A stretch of 64,000 nucleotides of DNA from Amycolatopsis jiangsuensis (GCF_014204865.1 NZ_JACHMG010000001.1:5978501-6042500), one strand, 5' to 3'; counted from the first letter of the stretch, positions 24,525 to 35,226 are shown. Translations and numbers: made by a program. The notes: generated from the letters alone by a model not told the origin.

Positions 24525-25180
24525 ACGCCGAACCGGTAGCCCGCGCCGGGCACGGTCTCGATCACCTGCGGTTCTCCCAGTTTGCGGCGCAGGGTCATCA
24601 TGGCGACCCGCACCGCGTTGGTGAACGGGTCGGCGTGCTCGTCCCAGGCCTTCTCCAGCAGCTCCTCGGCGCTGACCACGGCACCCTCGGCTCGCATCAG
24701 TACCTCCAGCACGGCGAACTCCTTGGGCGAGAGCGAGAGGAACCGGCCGGCCCGGGACGCCTGGTGCCGGGGCAGGTCGAGCACCACGTCGCCGCGTTCC
24801 AGCACCGGCGGCAGCGCGGGCCGCGCGCGGCGGCCGAGCGCCTGCACCCGGGCCACCAGCTCGGCGAACACGAACGGCTTGGTCAGGTAGTCGTCGGCAC
24901 CGAGGCCGAGCCCGGCGACGCGGTCCATCACGTCCGCGGCCGCGGTCAGCATCAGCACCCGCGCCTGCCCGCCCTGCTCCAGCAGCGCCCCGCACACCTG
25001 GTCGCCGTGCACCAGCGGCAGATCCCGGTCCAGCACGACCACGTCGTAACCGTGCACCCCCACCCGCTCCATCGCCTGCCGCCCGTCGTAGCACACGTCG
25101 ACGGCCATGGACAGCCGGCGCAGGCCCTCGGCGACCGAATCGGCGAGCAGCCGCTCGTCCTCCACCACCAGTACCCGCAC
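24521..25180 (-). CDS. OmpR-family response regulator
   Basis: 219 residues: receiver domain with the phosphoacceptor D51 in VVVLDRDLP, acidic pair E7-D8, conserved T in LMLTAAA and K in LTKPF; winged-helix DNA-binding domain from about 125 ending VIETVPGAGYRFGV. It resembles the CutR/VanR-like group. The GTG at 25180 is chosen because MRVLVVEDE is the canonical start. It is the first gene of the operon with the kinase and is 125 nt from the divergent lipoprotein operon. Confidence 0.93.
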   Translation of the reverse strand: MRVLVVEDERLLADSVAEGLRRLSMAVDVCYDGRQAMERVGVHGYDVVVLDRDLPLVHGDQVCGALLEQGGQARVLMLTAAADVMDRVAGLGLGADDYLTKPFVFAELVARVQALGRRARPALPPVLERGDVVLDLPRHQASRAGRFLSLSPKEFAVLEVLMRAEGAVVSAEELLEKAWDEHADPFTNAVRVAMMTLRRKLGEPQVIETVPGAGYRFGV

Positions 25181-25305
25181 CGGCTCATTTCTACCGGGTG
25201 GCGGATAAGCGCGGCATAAGCGGTTTCGCTTACCGCGCCGGAATCGCCGGTTCCGTAGAACTTCGCCCACCGGGTCGGACGACCCGGGGTGACGAAGGAG
25301 GAGCA

Positions 25306-25854
25306 ATGCGGAAGTCAGCGGTGGCCGCTCTGGCCGGAATGGCGGCGCTGGTGCTGTCGGCGTGCGGCAGCGGCGGCGACGAGGGGGACAAGGTCGCGTC
25401 GATCTCGTCGCCCCCGAGCTCGTCGGCCGCCGGCGACACGGGCGGCAGCGGCGGCACCGACGCCGACCGTGAACAGGCCATGCTGAAGTACGCGAAATGC
25501 ATGCGGGACAACGGCATCGACATGCCCGATCCGAAGGGGGACGGCCAGGGCGTCACGATCGCCCTGCCGGGTGGTGGCGGCGACGGCAAGCTGGAGAAGG
25601 CCAGTGAGACCTGCAAGCACTTCCTGCCCAACGGCGGCGAGCCGAAGAAGCTCAGCCCGCAGGAGCTGGACGAGGCCCGTGAGCAGGCCAAGTGCATGCG
25701 TGAGCACGGTGTCGACATGCCGGACCCGAATCCGGACGGCGGTGCCCGGATGATGCCCGGGATCAAGGCCGGGGAGCAGGACAAGTTCAGCGAGGCGGCC
25801 AAGGCCTGCGGTATGGGTGACGCCGCGCCGGCCGCGGCGGGGGGCTCGAAGTGA
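25306..25854 (+). CDS. Lipoprotein with a duplicated 65-residue two-cysteine module
   Basis: 182 residues; signal peptide with lipobox LSAC (C20). After a Ser/Gly linker, the module AKCMRDNGIDMPDP (63-76) recurs as AKCMREHGVDMPDP (128-141). Each copy has a second cysteine 38 residues after the first: C65/C103 and C130/C168, so both cysteines repeat with a period of exactly 65. I infer one disulfide per module. The AAGGAGG Shine-Dalgarno sequence sits just before the ATG at 25306. The stop overlaps the adaptor gene by 4 nt. It is probably the surface sensor or substrate-handling part of the ABC system; no function is known to me. Confidence 0.88.
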   Translation: MRKSAVAALAGMAALVLSACGSGGDEGDKVASISSPPSSSAAGDTGGSGGTDADREQAMLKYAKCMRDNGIDMPDPKGDGQGVTIALPGGGGDGKLEKASETCKHFLPNGGEPKKLSPQELDEAREQAKCMREHGVDMPDPNPDGGARMMPGIKAGEQDKFSEAAKACGMGDAAPAAAGGSK

Positions 25855-26924
25855 CCGGAAAGTCCCGGCGGGCCCGCTGGCTCGTCGCGGTCGCGGCGGC
25901 GGTCGTCGTACTGGGCACGACGACTGTCGTGGTGCTCACGCGGGTGGCCGAGGGCGCGTCCGCCCCGGCCGCCGGACCGAAGCCGGTCGAGACCACCGAG
26001 GTGGTCAAGGCCGACCTCAGCGACGAGGAAGAGGCCGAAGGCACCCTCGGCTACGGCTCGGAAACCGCGGTGAACGGACGGAAATCCGGCACGCTGACCT
26101 GGTTGCCGGCACCCGGGTCGAAGCTTTCCCGCGGCGACACCGTGTACGGAGTGGACGCGAAGCCGGTGCCGTTGTTCTACGGCAGCCTGCCGTTCTACCG
26201 CGACCTTTCGGTGGGCGTGGACAAGGGCGAGGACGTCAAGGAACTGGAAGAAAACCTGCGGGCACTGGGTTTCGGCGGATTCGGCACGCCGGACACCTCG
26301 TTCACCTCGGCGACCGCCGCGGCGGTGAAGCGGTGGCAGAAGTCGCTCGGCGCCGAGCGGACCGGCACCTTCGGCCAGGGCGACGTCGTACTCGCCGCCG
26401 GTGAACTGCGGGTGTCCGAGGCCTCCGGGCAGCTCGGCGGTCCGGCGCAGGGGTCGGTACTGAAGACGACCGGTACGGCGCGCTCGGTGGAGGTGAAGAT
26501 CGACGCGGAGAAACAGCAGCTCGCGCAGGTGGACGCGAAGGTCGCGGTGACCGTGAACGGGACCGGGACCACCGGCACGGTCACCGACGTCGGCCACGTC
26601 GCCGAACCGGGCAAGGACGCCGCGGGCCAGCCCAACGGGAAGCTCACCATCACCGTCACCGTGCGGCTGGACGACCCGAAGGCGGCAGGTTCGCTCGATT
26701 CGGCACCGGTGACCGTACGGTTCACCAAGGACGTCCACAAGGGAGTGCTGGCCGTTCCGGTCGGGGCGCTGCTGGCGCTCGCCGAGGGCGGATACGCGGT
26801 GCAGGTCGAGCAGAACGGGCAGCAGCGGCTGATCGGGGTCGAGACCGGGCTGTTCAGCGGTGGCAAGGTGGAGGTCTCCGGGACCGGGCTGGCCGAGGGC
26901 ATGCGGGTGGTGACGACCTCGTGA
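25851..26924 (+). CDS. Periplasmic-adaptor-like protein with peptidoglycan-binding domain
   Basis: 357 residues: an N-terminal anchor helix (about 10-31), a barrel-sandwich segment around [22 protein letters not shown], a peptidoglycan-binding type 1 domain at about 122-180 ([14 protein letters not shown]...[17 protein letters not shown]), then beta-barrel parts typical of HlyD/MacA-like adaptors. Such proteins link a MacB-type ABC transporter to the cell wall in Gram-positive bacteria. The GTG at 25851 overlaps the lipoprotein stop, and its stop overlaps the ATPase gene, both by 4 nt. Confidence 0.88.
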   Translation: MTGKSRRARWLVAVAAAVVVLGTTTVVVLTRVAEGASAPAAGPKPVETTEVVKADLSDEEEAEGTLGYGSETAVNGRKSGTLTWLPAPGSKLSRGDTVYGVDAKPVPLFYGSLPFYRDLSVGVDKGEDVKELEENLRALGFGGFGTPDTSFTSATAAAVKRWQKSLGAERTGTFGQGDVVLAAGELRVSEASGQLGGPAQGSVLKTTGTARSVEVKIDAEKQQLAQVDAKVAVTVNGTGTTGTVTDVGHVAEPGKDAAGQPNGKLTITVTVRLDDPKAAGSLDSAPVTVRFTKDVHKGVLAVPVGALLALAEGGYAVQVEQNGQQRLIGVETGLFSGGKVEVSGTGLAEGMRVVTTS

Positions 26925-27880
26925 CGCCGGTGCTCGCCGTGCGCGGGGCCGCACGCACCTATCCGGGCGGGGTGGCCGCGCTGCGGGACGTCTCGCTGTC
27001 GCTCGCGGAGGGCGAGCTCGCCGCGATCGTGGGCCCGTCCGGTTCGGGCAAGTCGACGTTGCTGCAGCTGATGGGCACCCTCGACCGGCCGACCGCGGGG
27101 CGGATCGAGGTACGCGGGCACGACGTCGCCACGCTGTCGGACCGCAGGCTGGCCGCGCTGCGGTCACGCTGGATCGGGTTCGTCTTCCAGCAGTTCTTCC
27201 TCGACGAGGGGCTCGGCGCGGTGGACAACGTCTGCACCGGGCTGCTGTACGCGGGTGTCGCGCGTCGCGAACGGCGACGGCGGGCGATGGCCGCGCTGGA
27301 GCGGGTCGGGCTGTCGCACCGGGCCGAACACCGGCCCGGCGAACTGTCCGGCGGCGAACGGCAGCGGGTGGCGATCGCCCGCGCGGTGGTCAGCGAACCG
27401 GCCATCCTCCTCGCCGACGAGCCGACCGGGAACCTCGACACCGGCACCGGCGCCGCGGTGCTCGCACTGCTGGGCGAGCTGAGCGCGGACGGCACCACGA
27501 TCGTCGTGATCACCCATGACCGGGAGATCGCGGCCGGGCTGCCCCGCCAGATCGAACTGCTCGACGGCACCCTGCAACGCGACACCGGGCACCCCGGAAC
27601 CGGCCACCCCGGCACCCGAGGAACCCCGAGGCAGCCGCGGCACCGGACGCCGGTCGTCACGCCGGTCGTCACGCCGGTCGTCTCGGTCCCGGTCCGCGAG
27701 GTGCGGGACGCGGCAGGCCATCCGGTCACGCGGCCGATCGCCGGTGGTGCCGGTGGTGACGCGCCGGCCGAGGGGCGGCTCGTGCATGGGGACGGCGGGT
27801 CGACCGCTGGTCCGATTGCCGGTGGCGACAGTGCTTCACTGGCCGGTCCGGTCGTCCGCGGGGAAGGCGGGCCGCGATGA
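26921..27880 (+). CDS. MacB-type ABC transporter ATPase with repetitive C-terminal tail
   Basis: 319 residues. The ABC domain (1-222) has Walker A GPSGSGKS, the Q-loop region FVFQQFF, signature LSGGERQR, Walker [10 protein letters not shown] and the H-loop ITHD. Usual members end near residue 225. Here about 95 further residues follow, low-complexity and with [10 protein letters not shown] and [10 protein letters not shown] repeats and two [15 protein letters not shown]-like copies; no domain is evident. The stop overlaps the permease gene by 4 nt. The tail might be a slippage-prone extension; it is in frame with the rest. Confidence 0.9.
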   Translation: MTPVLAVRGAARTYPGGVAALRDVSLSLAEGELAAIVGPSGSGKSTLLQLMGTLDRPTAGRIEVRGHDVATLSDRRLAALRSRWIGFVFQQFFLDEGLGAVDNVCTGLLYAGVARRERRRRAMAALERVGLSHRAEHRPGELSGGERQRVAIARAVVSEPAILLADEPTGNLDTGTGAAVLALLGELSADGTTIVVITHDREIAAGLPRQIELLDGTLQRDTGHPGTGHPGTRGTPRQPRHRTPVVTPVVTPVVSVPVREVRDAAGHPVTRPIAGGAGGDAPAEGRLVHGDGGSTAGPIAGGDSASLAGPVVRGEGGPR

Positions 27881-29136
27881 CCACGGTCGCACCACCACCA
27901 CCGCCACCACCATCCGCGCCCGCCTCGCCGCCGGAACCGCCACCGGTGCCGTCGCCCGCGCGGCTCGGGGTGCGGGACGTGCTCGCGCTCGGGGCGCACG
28001 GGATGCGGACCCGCCCGGTGCGGGCCGTGCTGTCGGCGCTCGGGATCGCCATCGGCGTGGCCGCGATGGTCGCGGTGCTGGCGATCCCGGCGTCGAGCGC
28101 GAAAGCGATCCACGACCGGCTCGCCGCGCTCGGTACCAACCTGCTGACCGCCGCGCCGGGGCAGACCCTGTTCGGGGAGGACGCGACGCTGCCCGACGGC
28201 GCGGTCGACCGGGCACTGCGGATCGGCCCGGTGCAGGCCGCCGCGGAACTCGGGCTGACCAGCCAGAGTGTGCGCCGCAACGACCACATACCGGCCGAGG
28301 AGACGTCCGGGCTGTCGGTGTACGCGGCGCATCCGGAGCTGCTCGGCGTACTGGGCGGAGAGATCGTGTCCGGGGCGTTCCTCGGGCCGGCGAACGAGAA
28401 GTTCCCGGTCGTCGTACTCGGCCGGGAGGCTGCCGCGCGGCTGGGTGTCGACCACGTCGACCCGGCCCGGCCACCGCAGGTCTGGCTGGCCGGACGCTGG
28501 TTCACCGTCGCCGGGGTGCTCGGCCCGATGCCGCTCGCGCCCGAGGTGGAACGGTCGGTGCTGGTGGGCTGGGGCACCGCACAGGCGCTGCTCGGCTTCG
28601 ACGGGCATCCGACCACCGTGTACGTCCGTGCCGACGAATCGCAGGTGCCCGCGGTGCGTGAGGTGCTCGGCGCGACGCTGAACCCGGCGTCACCGGAGGA
28701 GGTGGACGTCCGCCGTCCCTCCGACGCGCTCGAAGCGCAGCAGCTGACCGAAAACAGCTACAGCGCGTTGTTCCTCGGCCTGGGTGGGGTGGCGCTGCTG
28801 GTCGGCGGCGTCGGCGTGGCCAACACGATGGTGATCTCGGTGCTGGAACGACGCCGGGAAATCGGCCTGCGCCGGGCGCTCGGCGCGACCCGCCGGCAGG
28901 TCCGCGGGCAGTTCCTCGCGGAATCGGTGCTGCTGTCCGGGCTCGGCGGGATCGTCGGGGTGCTCATCGGCGTGCTGGCGACCGCCGGGTACGCACTGAG
29001 CCAGGGCTGGCCCGCGGTACTGCCGCCGCTCGCGCTGATCGGCGGGATCGCGGTGTCCGCCGTGGTCGGCGCCGTCGCCGGGGCCTACCCCGCGGCCCGC
29101 GCCGCACGGCTGCCACCCAGCCGCGCCCTCGCCTGA
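27877..29136 (+). CDS. MacB/FtsX-type ABC permease
   Basis: 419 residues. A poly-proline N-terminus (about 5-35) precedes the first helix ([27 protein letters not shown]), a large extracytoplasmic MacB-PCD domain (about 75-270), and three C-terminal helices with [29 protein letters not shown], the FtsX hallmark. With the ATPase, adaptor and lipoprotein it forms a transenvelope export or mechanotransmission complex; the substrate is unknown. The operon ends in an 18-bp perfect terminator at 29138. Confidence 0.92.
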   Translation: MTTVAPPPPPPPSAPASPPEPPPVPSPARLGVRDVLALGAHGMRTRPVRAVLSALGIAIGVAAMVAVLAIPASSAKAIHDRLAALGTNLLTAAPGQTLFGEDATLPDGAVDRALRIGPVQAAAELGLTSQSVRRNDHIPAEETSGLSVYAAHPELLGVLGGEIVSGAFLGPANEKFPVVVLGREAAARLGVDHVDPARPPQVWLAGRWFTVAGVLGPMPLAPEVERSVLVGWGTAQALLGFDGHPTTVYVRADESQVPAVREVLGATLNPASPEEVDVRRPSDALEAQQLTENSYSALFLGLGGVALLVGGVGVANTMVISVLERRREIGLRRALGATRRQVRGQFLAESVLLSGLGGIVGVLIGVLATAGYALSQGWPAVLPPLALIGGIAVSAVVGAVAGAYPAARAARLPPSRALA

Positions 29137-29137
29137 A

Positions 29138-29178
29138 CCCTCGTGAGTGGTGAGACCGGTTCTCACCACTCACGAGGG
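29138..29178. terminator. Bidirectional terminator between the ABC operon and serC
   Basis: 18-bp perfect stem (29138-29155 with 29161-29178) and loop CCGGT, of the GTGAGTGG family. It lies between two converging genes, 1 nt after one stop and 6 nt from the other. Confidence 0.9.
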
Positions 29179-29184
29179 GGTGGG

Positions 29185-30321
<1,137 letters not shown>

Positions 30322-30415
30322 TCAGGTCGGGACGACGCTGCTGACGGCGGTGGCCCGCTGTCCGCGATGTGGGAGCAGAACCGGATCACCGGGTGGCCGG
30401 GGTACGTCCGCGGGC

Positions 30416-31771
30416 TCAGCGCCAGCCGGCTTCGTCCACCCCGCCCGGGATCGGGGCGGCCGGATCGTAGGGGGTGCGGCTGAAGATGAACGTGGCCAGG
30501 TTCAGATGGTCGGCCGTTCCGTCCGGTCCGCGGCCGACGGTCAGCGTTTCGCCCGCGTAGTAGCCGTCCAGGCCCAGCCACTGGTCCGGGCCGGTCGGGT
30601 GGAAGCGGGAGGCGCGGCCGCCGCCGGTGGCCGGATCGAGCGACAGCAGCCCGTCGCTCTGCACGCGCAGCAGGTACGGGGTCGGGCCCCAGTGCCACAG
30701 TCCGGTGAGCGCGAGCAGCTTCGGATCCACAGTGGACGGTTGCCATTCCGCGGGCAGCGCGGGTTCCCGTTCCTCGGTGATGCCGATGAGGTCGAGGCAC
30801 AGCGTCGTGATGCCCACGCCGGAGGTGGAGTTGGCCAGGCACAGCGCGCCGGTGCCGGTGGCCGCGTCGATCAGGGTCGCGGCGAGGAAACCGGGCATCG
30901 AGCCGGTGTGCCCGGCCAGGTGCCTGCCCTGGTGGCGCGCCACCATCAGGCCGAGCCCGAAACCGGTCGTCCACACCTCGGTGTCGTCGACGGTGTTCAT
31001 CGTCCGCATCTCGGCCAGGGTGCCCCCGGACAGCACCCCGCCGGTGTGCCCGCCGAGGAACGACGTCCAGCGGCCGAGGTCGGTGATCGTGGACCACAGC
31101 TGACCCGCCGGGGCCATCGCGCCGGCGTCCGGCGACGGTTCGGGCAGCAGCACGTCGGCGAACGGGTGCACGGCGAAGCCCTCCGCGTGCGCGCCTTCGG
31201 GGTGCGGGGTCGTGCGGTGCATGCCCAGCGGGGTCAGGATTTCCTCGCGCACGACGTCGTACCAGGAGCGGCCGCGGTGGCGTGCCACCAGTTCGCCGAG
31301 CACGCCGAAGCCGACGTTCGAGTAGTGGAACTTGAAGCCCGGCCGCAGTTTCGTCGCGTCCTTCTCCAGGCTCGACGCGAGCGCCGCCCAGTCCGCGCCC
31401 GGTGAGCGTTCCCACCACTGGCCTGGCGATTCCGACGTGAGCCCGGAGGTGTGGGAAAGCAGCTGCGCGATGGTCGCGGACCCGAAGGCGGTACCCGACA
31501 GGTGCCGCTCCAGCGGATCGGTCAGCTCGAGCTTGCCCTCGTCGCGCAGGCGCAGCACGGCGGTCGCGATCATGGTCTTGGTGATCGAGCCGAGCCGGTA
31601 CTGCGTGTCGTCGGTCGGACGGTCCGCGCCCACCCGACCGCGGGCGCCGGACCAGGCGATCTCGCCGTCCCGGACCACGGCCGCGACCAGTGATGGAGCG
31701 CGGCCGACCGCCTGTTCACGCGCGAGCCGGCGGTACAGGGCAAGTTCGGTCGAGTCCAGCATGCGGGCCAT
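30416..31771 (-). CDS. Serine beta-lactamase-fold hydrolase (class C/esterase type)
   Basis: 451 residues. The motifs are S62-x-x-K65 (GSITKT), Y-x-N (FHYSNVGFG, about 150), and a C-terminal HTG (GHTGSMPG). The N-terminal 350 residues are the hydrolase; the last 100 may be a lipocalin-like or beta domain common in this family. There is no signal peptide, so it is probably cytoplasmic and an esterase or peptidase rather than a resistance enzyme. The ATG is at 31771, with another at 31762. It sits alone downstream of the two-component gene set, 15 nt after its stop, so read-through is possible. Confidence 0.88.
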   Translation of the reverse strand: MARMLDSTELALYRRLAREQAVGRAPSLVAAVVRDGEIAWSGARGRVGADRPTDDTQYRLGSITKTMIATAVLRLRDEGKLELTDPLERHLSGTAFGSATIAQLLSHTSGLTSESPGQWWERSPGADWAALASSLEKDATKLRPGFKFHYSNVGFGVLGELVARHRGRSWYDVVREEILTPLGMHRTTPHPEGAHAEGFAVHPFADVLLPEPSPDAGAMAPAGQLWSTITDLGRWTSFLGGHTGGVLSGGTLAEMRTMNTVDDTEVWTTGFGLGLMVARHQGRHLAGHTGSMPGFLAATLIDAATGTGALCLANSTSGVGITTLCLDLIGITEEREPALPAEWQPSTVDPKLLALTGLWHWGPTPYLLRVQSDGLLSLDPATGGGRASRFHPTGPDQWLGLDGYYAGETLTVGRGPDGTADHLNLATFIFSRTPYDPAAPIPGGVDEAGWR

Positions 31772-31785
31772 TCTGCCCGGACGGG

Positions 31786-32409
31786 TCAGCCGAGCAGAGC
31801 CCGGTCCAGCGCAGTCGTCACCGCCGCCGTGCGGTCGGACACCTCGAGTTTGGCGAACACCCGCAGCAGATGGGTTTTCACGGTCGCTTCACCGATGTGG
31901 AGAGCGCGGCCGATCTCGGCGTTGGTCAGTCCTTTCGCCACCAGCCGGAGCACTTCGACCTCCCGCGGGGACAGCGGGGACACCGGTTCCGGATTCCGCA
32001 TCCGGTGCACCAGCCTGCCCGCGACCGACGGCGCCAGCACGGTTTCGCCACGCGCCGCCGCGCGGATCGCCCCGGCCAGCTCGGTGCGCGAAGCGTCCTT
32101 CAGCAGGTAGCCGGCCGCACCAGCTTCCACAGCGCGCAGGATGTCGGCGTCGGTTTCGTAAGTGGTCAGCACGACGATTCGTCGCGCGGGTGTCTCGGCG
32201 AGGATCGCGCGGATGGCCCCGACCCCGTCCAGGCCGGGCATTCGCAGGTCCATCAGCACCACGTCCGGCTGCTTCACGCGGTCCAGCGCCACTGCTTCGT
32301 CACCGGAACCGGCTTCGCCGACGACAGTGAGGTCCGCCTCGGCTTCGAGCATCCCGCGCAGGCCTTCGCGGACCACGGGATGGTCGTCCACGAGCATGAT
32401 CGTGATCAT
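31786..32409 (-). CDS. NarL/FixJ-family response regulator
   Basis: 207 residues: receiver with D54 in VVLMDLRMPG, T in VVLTTYE and K in YLLKDAS; LuxR-type helix-turn-helix at about 145-200 with LSPREVEVLRLVAKGLTNAEIGRALHIGEATVKTHL. The start ATG at 32409 overlaps the kinase stop by 4 nt (ATGA). It is the last gene of the ABC-permease-kinase-regulator operon, which suggests that the pair controls its own transporter genes. Confidence 0.93.
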   Translation of the reverse strand: MITIMLVDDHPVVREGLRGMLEAEADLTVVGEAGSGDEAVALDRVKQPDVVLMDLRMPGLDGVGAIRAILAETPARRIVVLTTYETDADILRAVEAGAAGYLLKDASRTELAGAIRAAARGETVLAPSVAGRLVHRMRNPEPVSPLSPREVEVLRLVAKGLTNAEIGRALHIGEATVKTHLLRVFAKLEVSDRTAAVTTALDRALLG

Positions 32410-33578
32410 GCGGGCACCTCCAGTTCCAGCCCGGTGCCGCCGCTCTCGCCCGCCCGCACGGTCAGCCGACCGCCCACCGTTTCGGCCCGAGAGCGCATCC
32501 CGCGTAACCCGAAGCCGGAAGTGGGTGCCTGCGAGGAGAAACCGCAGCCGTCATCGTCCACACGCAACCGTACTGTTCCGTCCACGGCGGACAGGCGCAC
32601 GTGCACCCGGGACGCTCTGGCGTGCTTGCGGACGTTGGCCAGCGCCTCCTGCGCCGCCCGCAGCAACACGACCTCGGTCGCGGTGCGCAGTGGCGGCAGC
32701 ACACTGTCCACTTCGCACTCGACGGCGATACCGGTCTCCTCGGCCAGCCGGTTCACCTGACGCCGTACGGCATCCGGCAGCGAGCCGGTGGCCAATTCGG
32801 ACGGTGTCAACGCGGCGACCATCGTGCGTGCTTCGGCCAGGTTCTCCCGCGCGGTCGCCCCGGCCAGCGCCAGATGCTTGCGCACCGCGGCCGGGTCGGT
32901 GTCCAGTTCGGACTCGATCGCCTGGGTCAACGCGACGATGCTGGTGAAGCCCTGTGCCAGCGTGTCGTGGATCTCGCGAGCCAGCCGCTCCCGTTCGGCC
33001 GCGGTGCCCGCCTCGTGCGAGAGCCGCTCGACCTCCGCCTGGCTCTCCTCGAGTTCGCGGATCAGCCGGGCCCGCTCGCTGCTCTCCCGCAGCACGTCGC
33101 TGGTGAACTTGCCGGCCAGCACGCTGAAAACCAGGAGGATGGCGGTCATCGGCAGCAGGATGACCAGGTTCGGGGAGTCCCAGCCACCGGCGAGGACCGC
33201 CGAGGCCGGTTCACACAGGATCAGCAGCGTCGTCGCCACCACTGCCGGGCGCAGCTCCAGCAGCATGAACAGCAGCGGAGCGGTGAAGAACAGCACGAAG
33301 CTGGCGGTGGTGGCCGCGAAGATCGCGGTGGCGGTGAGCAGGAGCAGCGCGGTCGAGGCGAGGACCCGGGCCGTGCCGTTGTCCTCTCCCTGCACGATGT
33401 GCCGCCCGGTCACCAGGTAGCCGAGCGCCATTGCCGCGATCGCGCCGTCGGCGACCGCCTTGGCCGCCGGCGCCGGATCGTCGAAGAGCACCAGGAGCGC
33501 GGTCGCCACGCAGGCGACCGCGAACAGCACCTCCCAGGCCCAGTACGAACGCCGCCAGGCGTCGTCCGTGCGGTTCAC
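32406..33578 (-). CDS. NarL-type sensor histidine kinase
   Basis: 390 residues with six or so membrane helices in residues 15-155, no large outside domain, then a coiled segment (165-195) and the HisKA_3 dimerisation motif AAERERLAREIHDTLAQGF with H204; the ATPase end has GFGLRGMRSR. Such intramembrane-sensing kinases often monitor membrane stress or a linked ABC transporter. The GTG at 33578 overlaps the permease stop by 4 nt. Downstream the response regulator overlaps in turn. Confidence 0.9.
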   Translation of the reverse strand: MNRTDDAWRRSYWAWEVLFAVACVATALLVLFDDPAPAAKAVADGAIAAMALGYLVTGRHIVQGEDNGTARVLASTALLLLTATAIFAATTASFVLFFTAPLLFMLLELRPAVVATTLLILCEPASAVLAGGWDSPNLVILLPMTAILLVFSVLAGKFTSDVLRESSERARLIRELEESQAEVERLSHEAGTAAERERLAREIHDTLAQGFTSIVALTQAIESELDTDPAAVRKHLALAGATARENLAEARTMVAALTPSELATGSLPDAVRRQVNRLAEETGIAVECEVDSVLPPLRTATEVVLLRAAQEALANVRKHARASRVHVRLSAVDGTVRLRVDDDGCGFSSQAPTSGFGLRGMRSRAETVGGRLTVRAGESGGTGLELEVPA

Positions 33579-34390
33579 CGTACTTCGTTCGTCCACCGGA
33601 ACGTCACCCTCGCGAGCAGGAGCCCGGCCACGCACCACACGCCGAGAACGAGTGCGACCATCGGCAGTTCCCATGTCCCCGCCATCTCCTGGGTTGCGGC
33701 CTCCGGCGGCAGGAACACCGACCGGAAGCCCTGGCAGATCCATTTCAGCGGGAAGAAGGACGCGATGTCGACCATGATCTTCGGCAGGGTGGTGATCGGG
33801 GTGATGAAAACCCCGGAGATGAACTGCAGCACCAGGTACACCAGCTGCACCACGGCCACCGTGCCGTTGGCGGTACGGGTCAGCGAGCTGATCGCGATCC
33901 CGAGCAGCGTCGAGGACACGATGCCGAGCACCAGTACCCACAGCAGCGTCAGCCACTTCTCCGGGTCCGTTGGCAGCTCCAGGCCGAACAGCAGCATGGC
34001 CACCGCGGCCATCAGCACGGTCTGCGCCACGCTGGTCACCGCGACCATGACCACCTTGCCGATGAAGTATGCCGCCGGGGGCATCGGCGTGCCACGCAGC
34101 CGTTTCAGCGCACCCGTCTCCCGATCCGCGGCGATGCCGATGCCGACGCTGGTGAACGAGGTGGACACGATGCCGGCGCCGATCATGCCGGCCGCGAGCA
34201 GCTGCCCCGAGGACAGCCCGGCCTGTGTGGTCGGGCCGTCGAGGATGGAGCCGAGCAGCACCATCAGCACCGCGGGCAGGGTGAAGGTGAACACCACCTG
34301 CTCGCGATTTCGGAAGAACTGCCGCAGCTCGAACGAGCCGCGGGCGAGGCCGAGGCTCAGCGGGCCGGGAACGGGTGCGGTCGTGGTCAC
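33575..34390 (-). CDS. ABC-2 type transporter permease
   Basis: 271 residues, six helices, of the ABC-2/DrrB-like family: an N-terminal ELRQFFRNREQVVFTFTLPAVLMVLLGS and a central conserved stretch TGALKRLRGTPMPPAAYFIGKV. It pairs with the ATPase encoded just upstream (4-nt overlap at 34387). It likely exports a lipid or drug. The GTG at 34390 is chosen because of the overlap and the purine-rich GGAGAAAC upstream. Confidence 0.9.
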   Translation of the reverse strand: MTTTAPVPGPLSLGLARGSFELRQFFRNREQVVFTFTLPAVLMVLLGSILDGPTTQAGLSSGQLLAAGMIGAGIVSTSFTSVGIGIAADRETGALKRLRGTPMPPAAYFIGKVVMVAVTSVAQTVLMAAVAMLLFGLELPTDPEKWLTLLWVLVLGIVSSTLLGIAISSLTRTANGTVAVVQLVYLVLQFISGVFITPITTLPKIMVDIASFFPLKWICQGFRSVFLPPEAATQEMAGTWELPMVALVLGVWCVAGLLLARVTFRWTNEVR

Positions 34391-35226
34391 GGTTTCTCCC
34401 CGATCAGGTCCAGGTAGACGTCCTCCAGGCTGGGCCGCGTCACGGTGAGGCCGGCGAGCTCCCTGCCGTCGCCGGAAAGCTGCGTGACGAGCTTCGCGGG
34501 GAACGCGGTGCGCTCCTCGTGGTTTCCGCGCTCGTCGGTCCACCGCACGATGGCATCGGCCCGTTCGCGCCCGCCCAGCGTTGCCGGGGTCCCCTCCGCG
34601 ACGAGCCCGCCGCCGGCGAGCACCGCGAGCCGGTCGGCCAGCGCCTCGACCTCGTCGAGGTAGTGGGTGGTGAGCACGATGGTGGTGCCGTCGTCGGCGA
34701 GTCCGTCGATCAGCGTCCAGAACTGCCGCCGGGCCTCCGGGTCGAAGCCGGTGGTCGGCTCGTCGAGGAAGAGCAGCTCCGGACGGCCCACGATGCCGAG
34801 TGCCACGTCCACCCGCCGGCGTTGCCCGCCGGACAGCGACCTGACCCGCGCCCCCGCCTTCGCGCTCAGCCCGACCTGCTCGATCACCTCCTCCGGGTTA
34901 CGGAAGTTCGGGTAGTACCTCGCGAAGTGGCGCACGGTCTCCCGCACGGTCAGCTCGGCCGCGTCGGTGGCCGTCTGCAGCACGATGCCGAGGCGCGCCC
35001 GCCACGCCCGGCCCGCGCTGCCGGGGTCCTCGCCCAGCACGCGCGCCTCGCCACCGGTACGTCGCCGGTGTCCTTCCAGAATTTCCACGGTCGTCGTCTT
35101 GCCCGCCCCGTTCGGGCCGAGGAGGGCGAACACCTCGCCGTGGCGGATGTCCAGATCGATTCCGGCCACCGCGAGGTGGTCCGGGTACTCCTTGCGCAGT
35201 CCGCGCACTCGCACCGCTGTGCTCAT
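34387..35226 (-). CDS. ABC-2 transporter ATPase (DrrA-like)
   Basis: 279 residues with Walker A GPNGAGKT, signature LSGGQRRR, Walker B LLFLDEPTTG, and H-loop TTHYLDE, followed by a C-terminal DrrA-like regulatory region ending PSLEDVYLDLIGE. First gene of a four-gene operon (ATPase, permease, kinase, regulator) that is closely coupled by 4-nt overlaps throughout. The ATG is at 35226; an intergenic region of about 230 nt leads to the divergent ephD-like gene. Confidence 0.92.
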   Translation of the reverse strand: MSTAVRVRGLRKEYPDHLAVAGIDLDIRHGEVFALLGPNGAGKTTTVEILEGHRRRTGGEARVLGEDPGSAGRAWRARLGIVLQTATDAAELTVRETVRHFARYYPNFRNPEEVIEQVGLSAKAGARVRSLSGGQRRRVDVALGIVGRPELLFLDEPTTGFDPEARRQFWTLIDGLADDGTTIVLTTHYLDEVEALADRLAVLAGGGLVAEGTPATLGGRERADAIVRWTDERGNHEERTAFPAKLVTQLSGDGRELAGLTVTRPSLEDVYLDLIGEKP

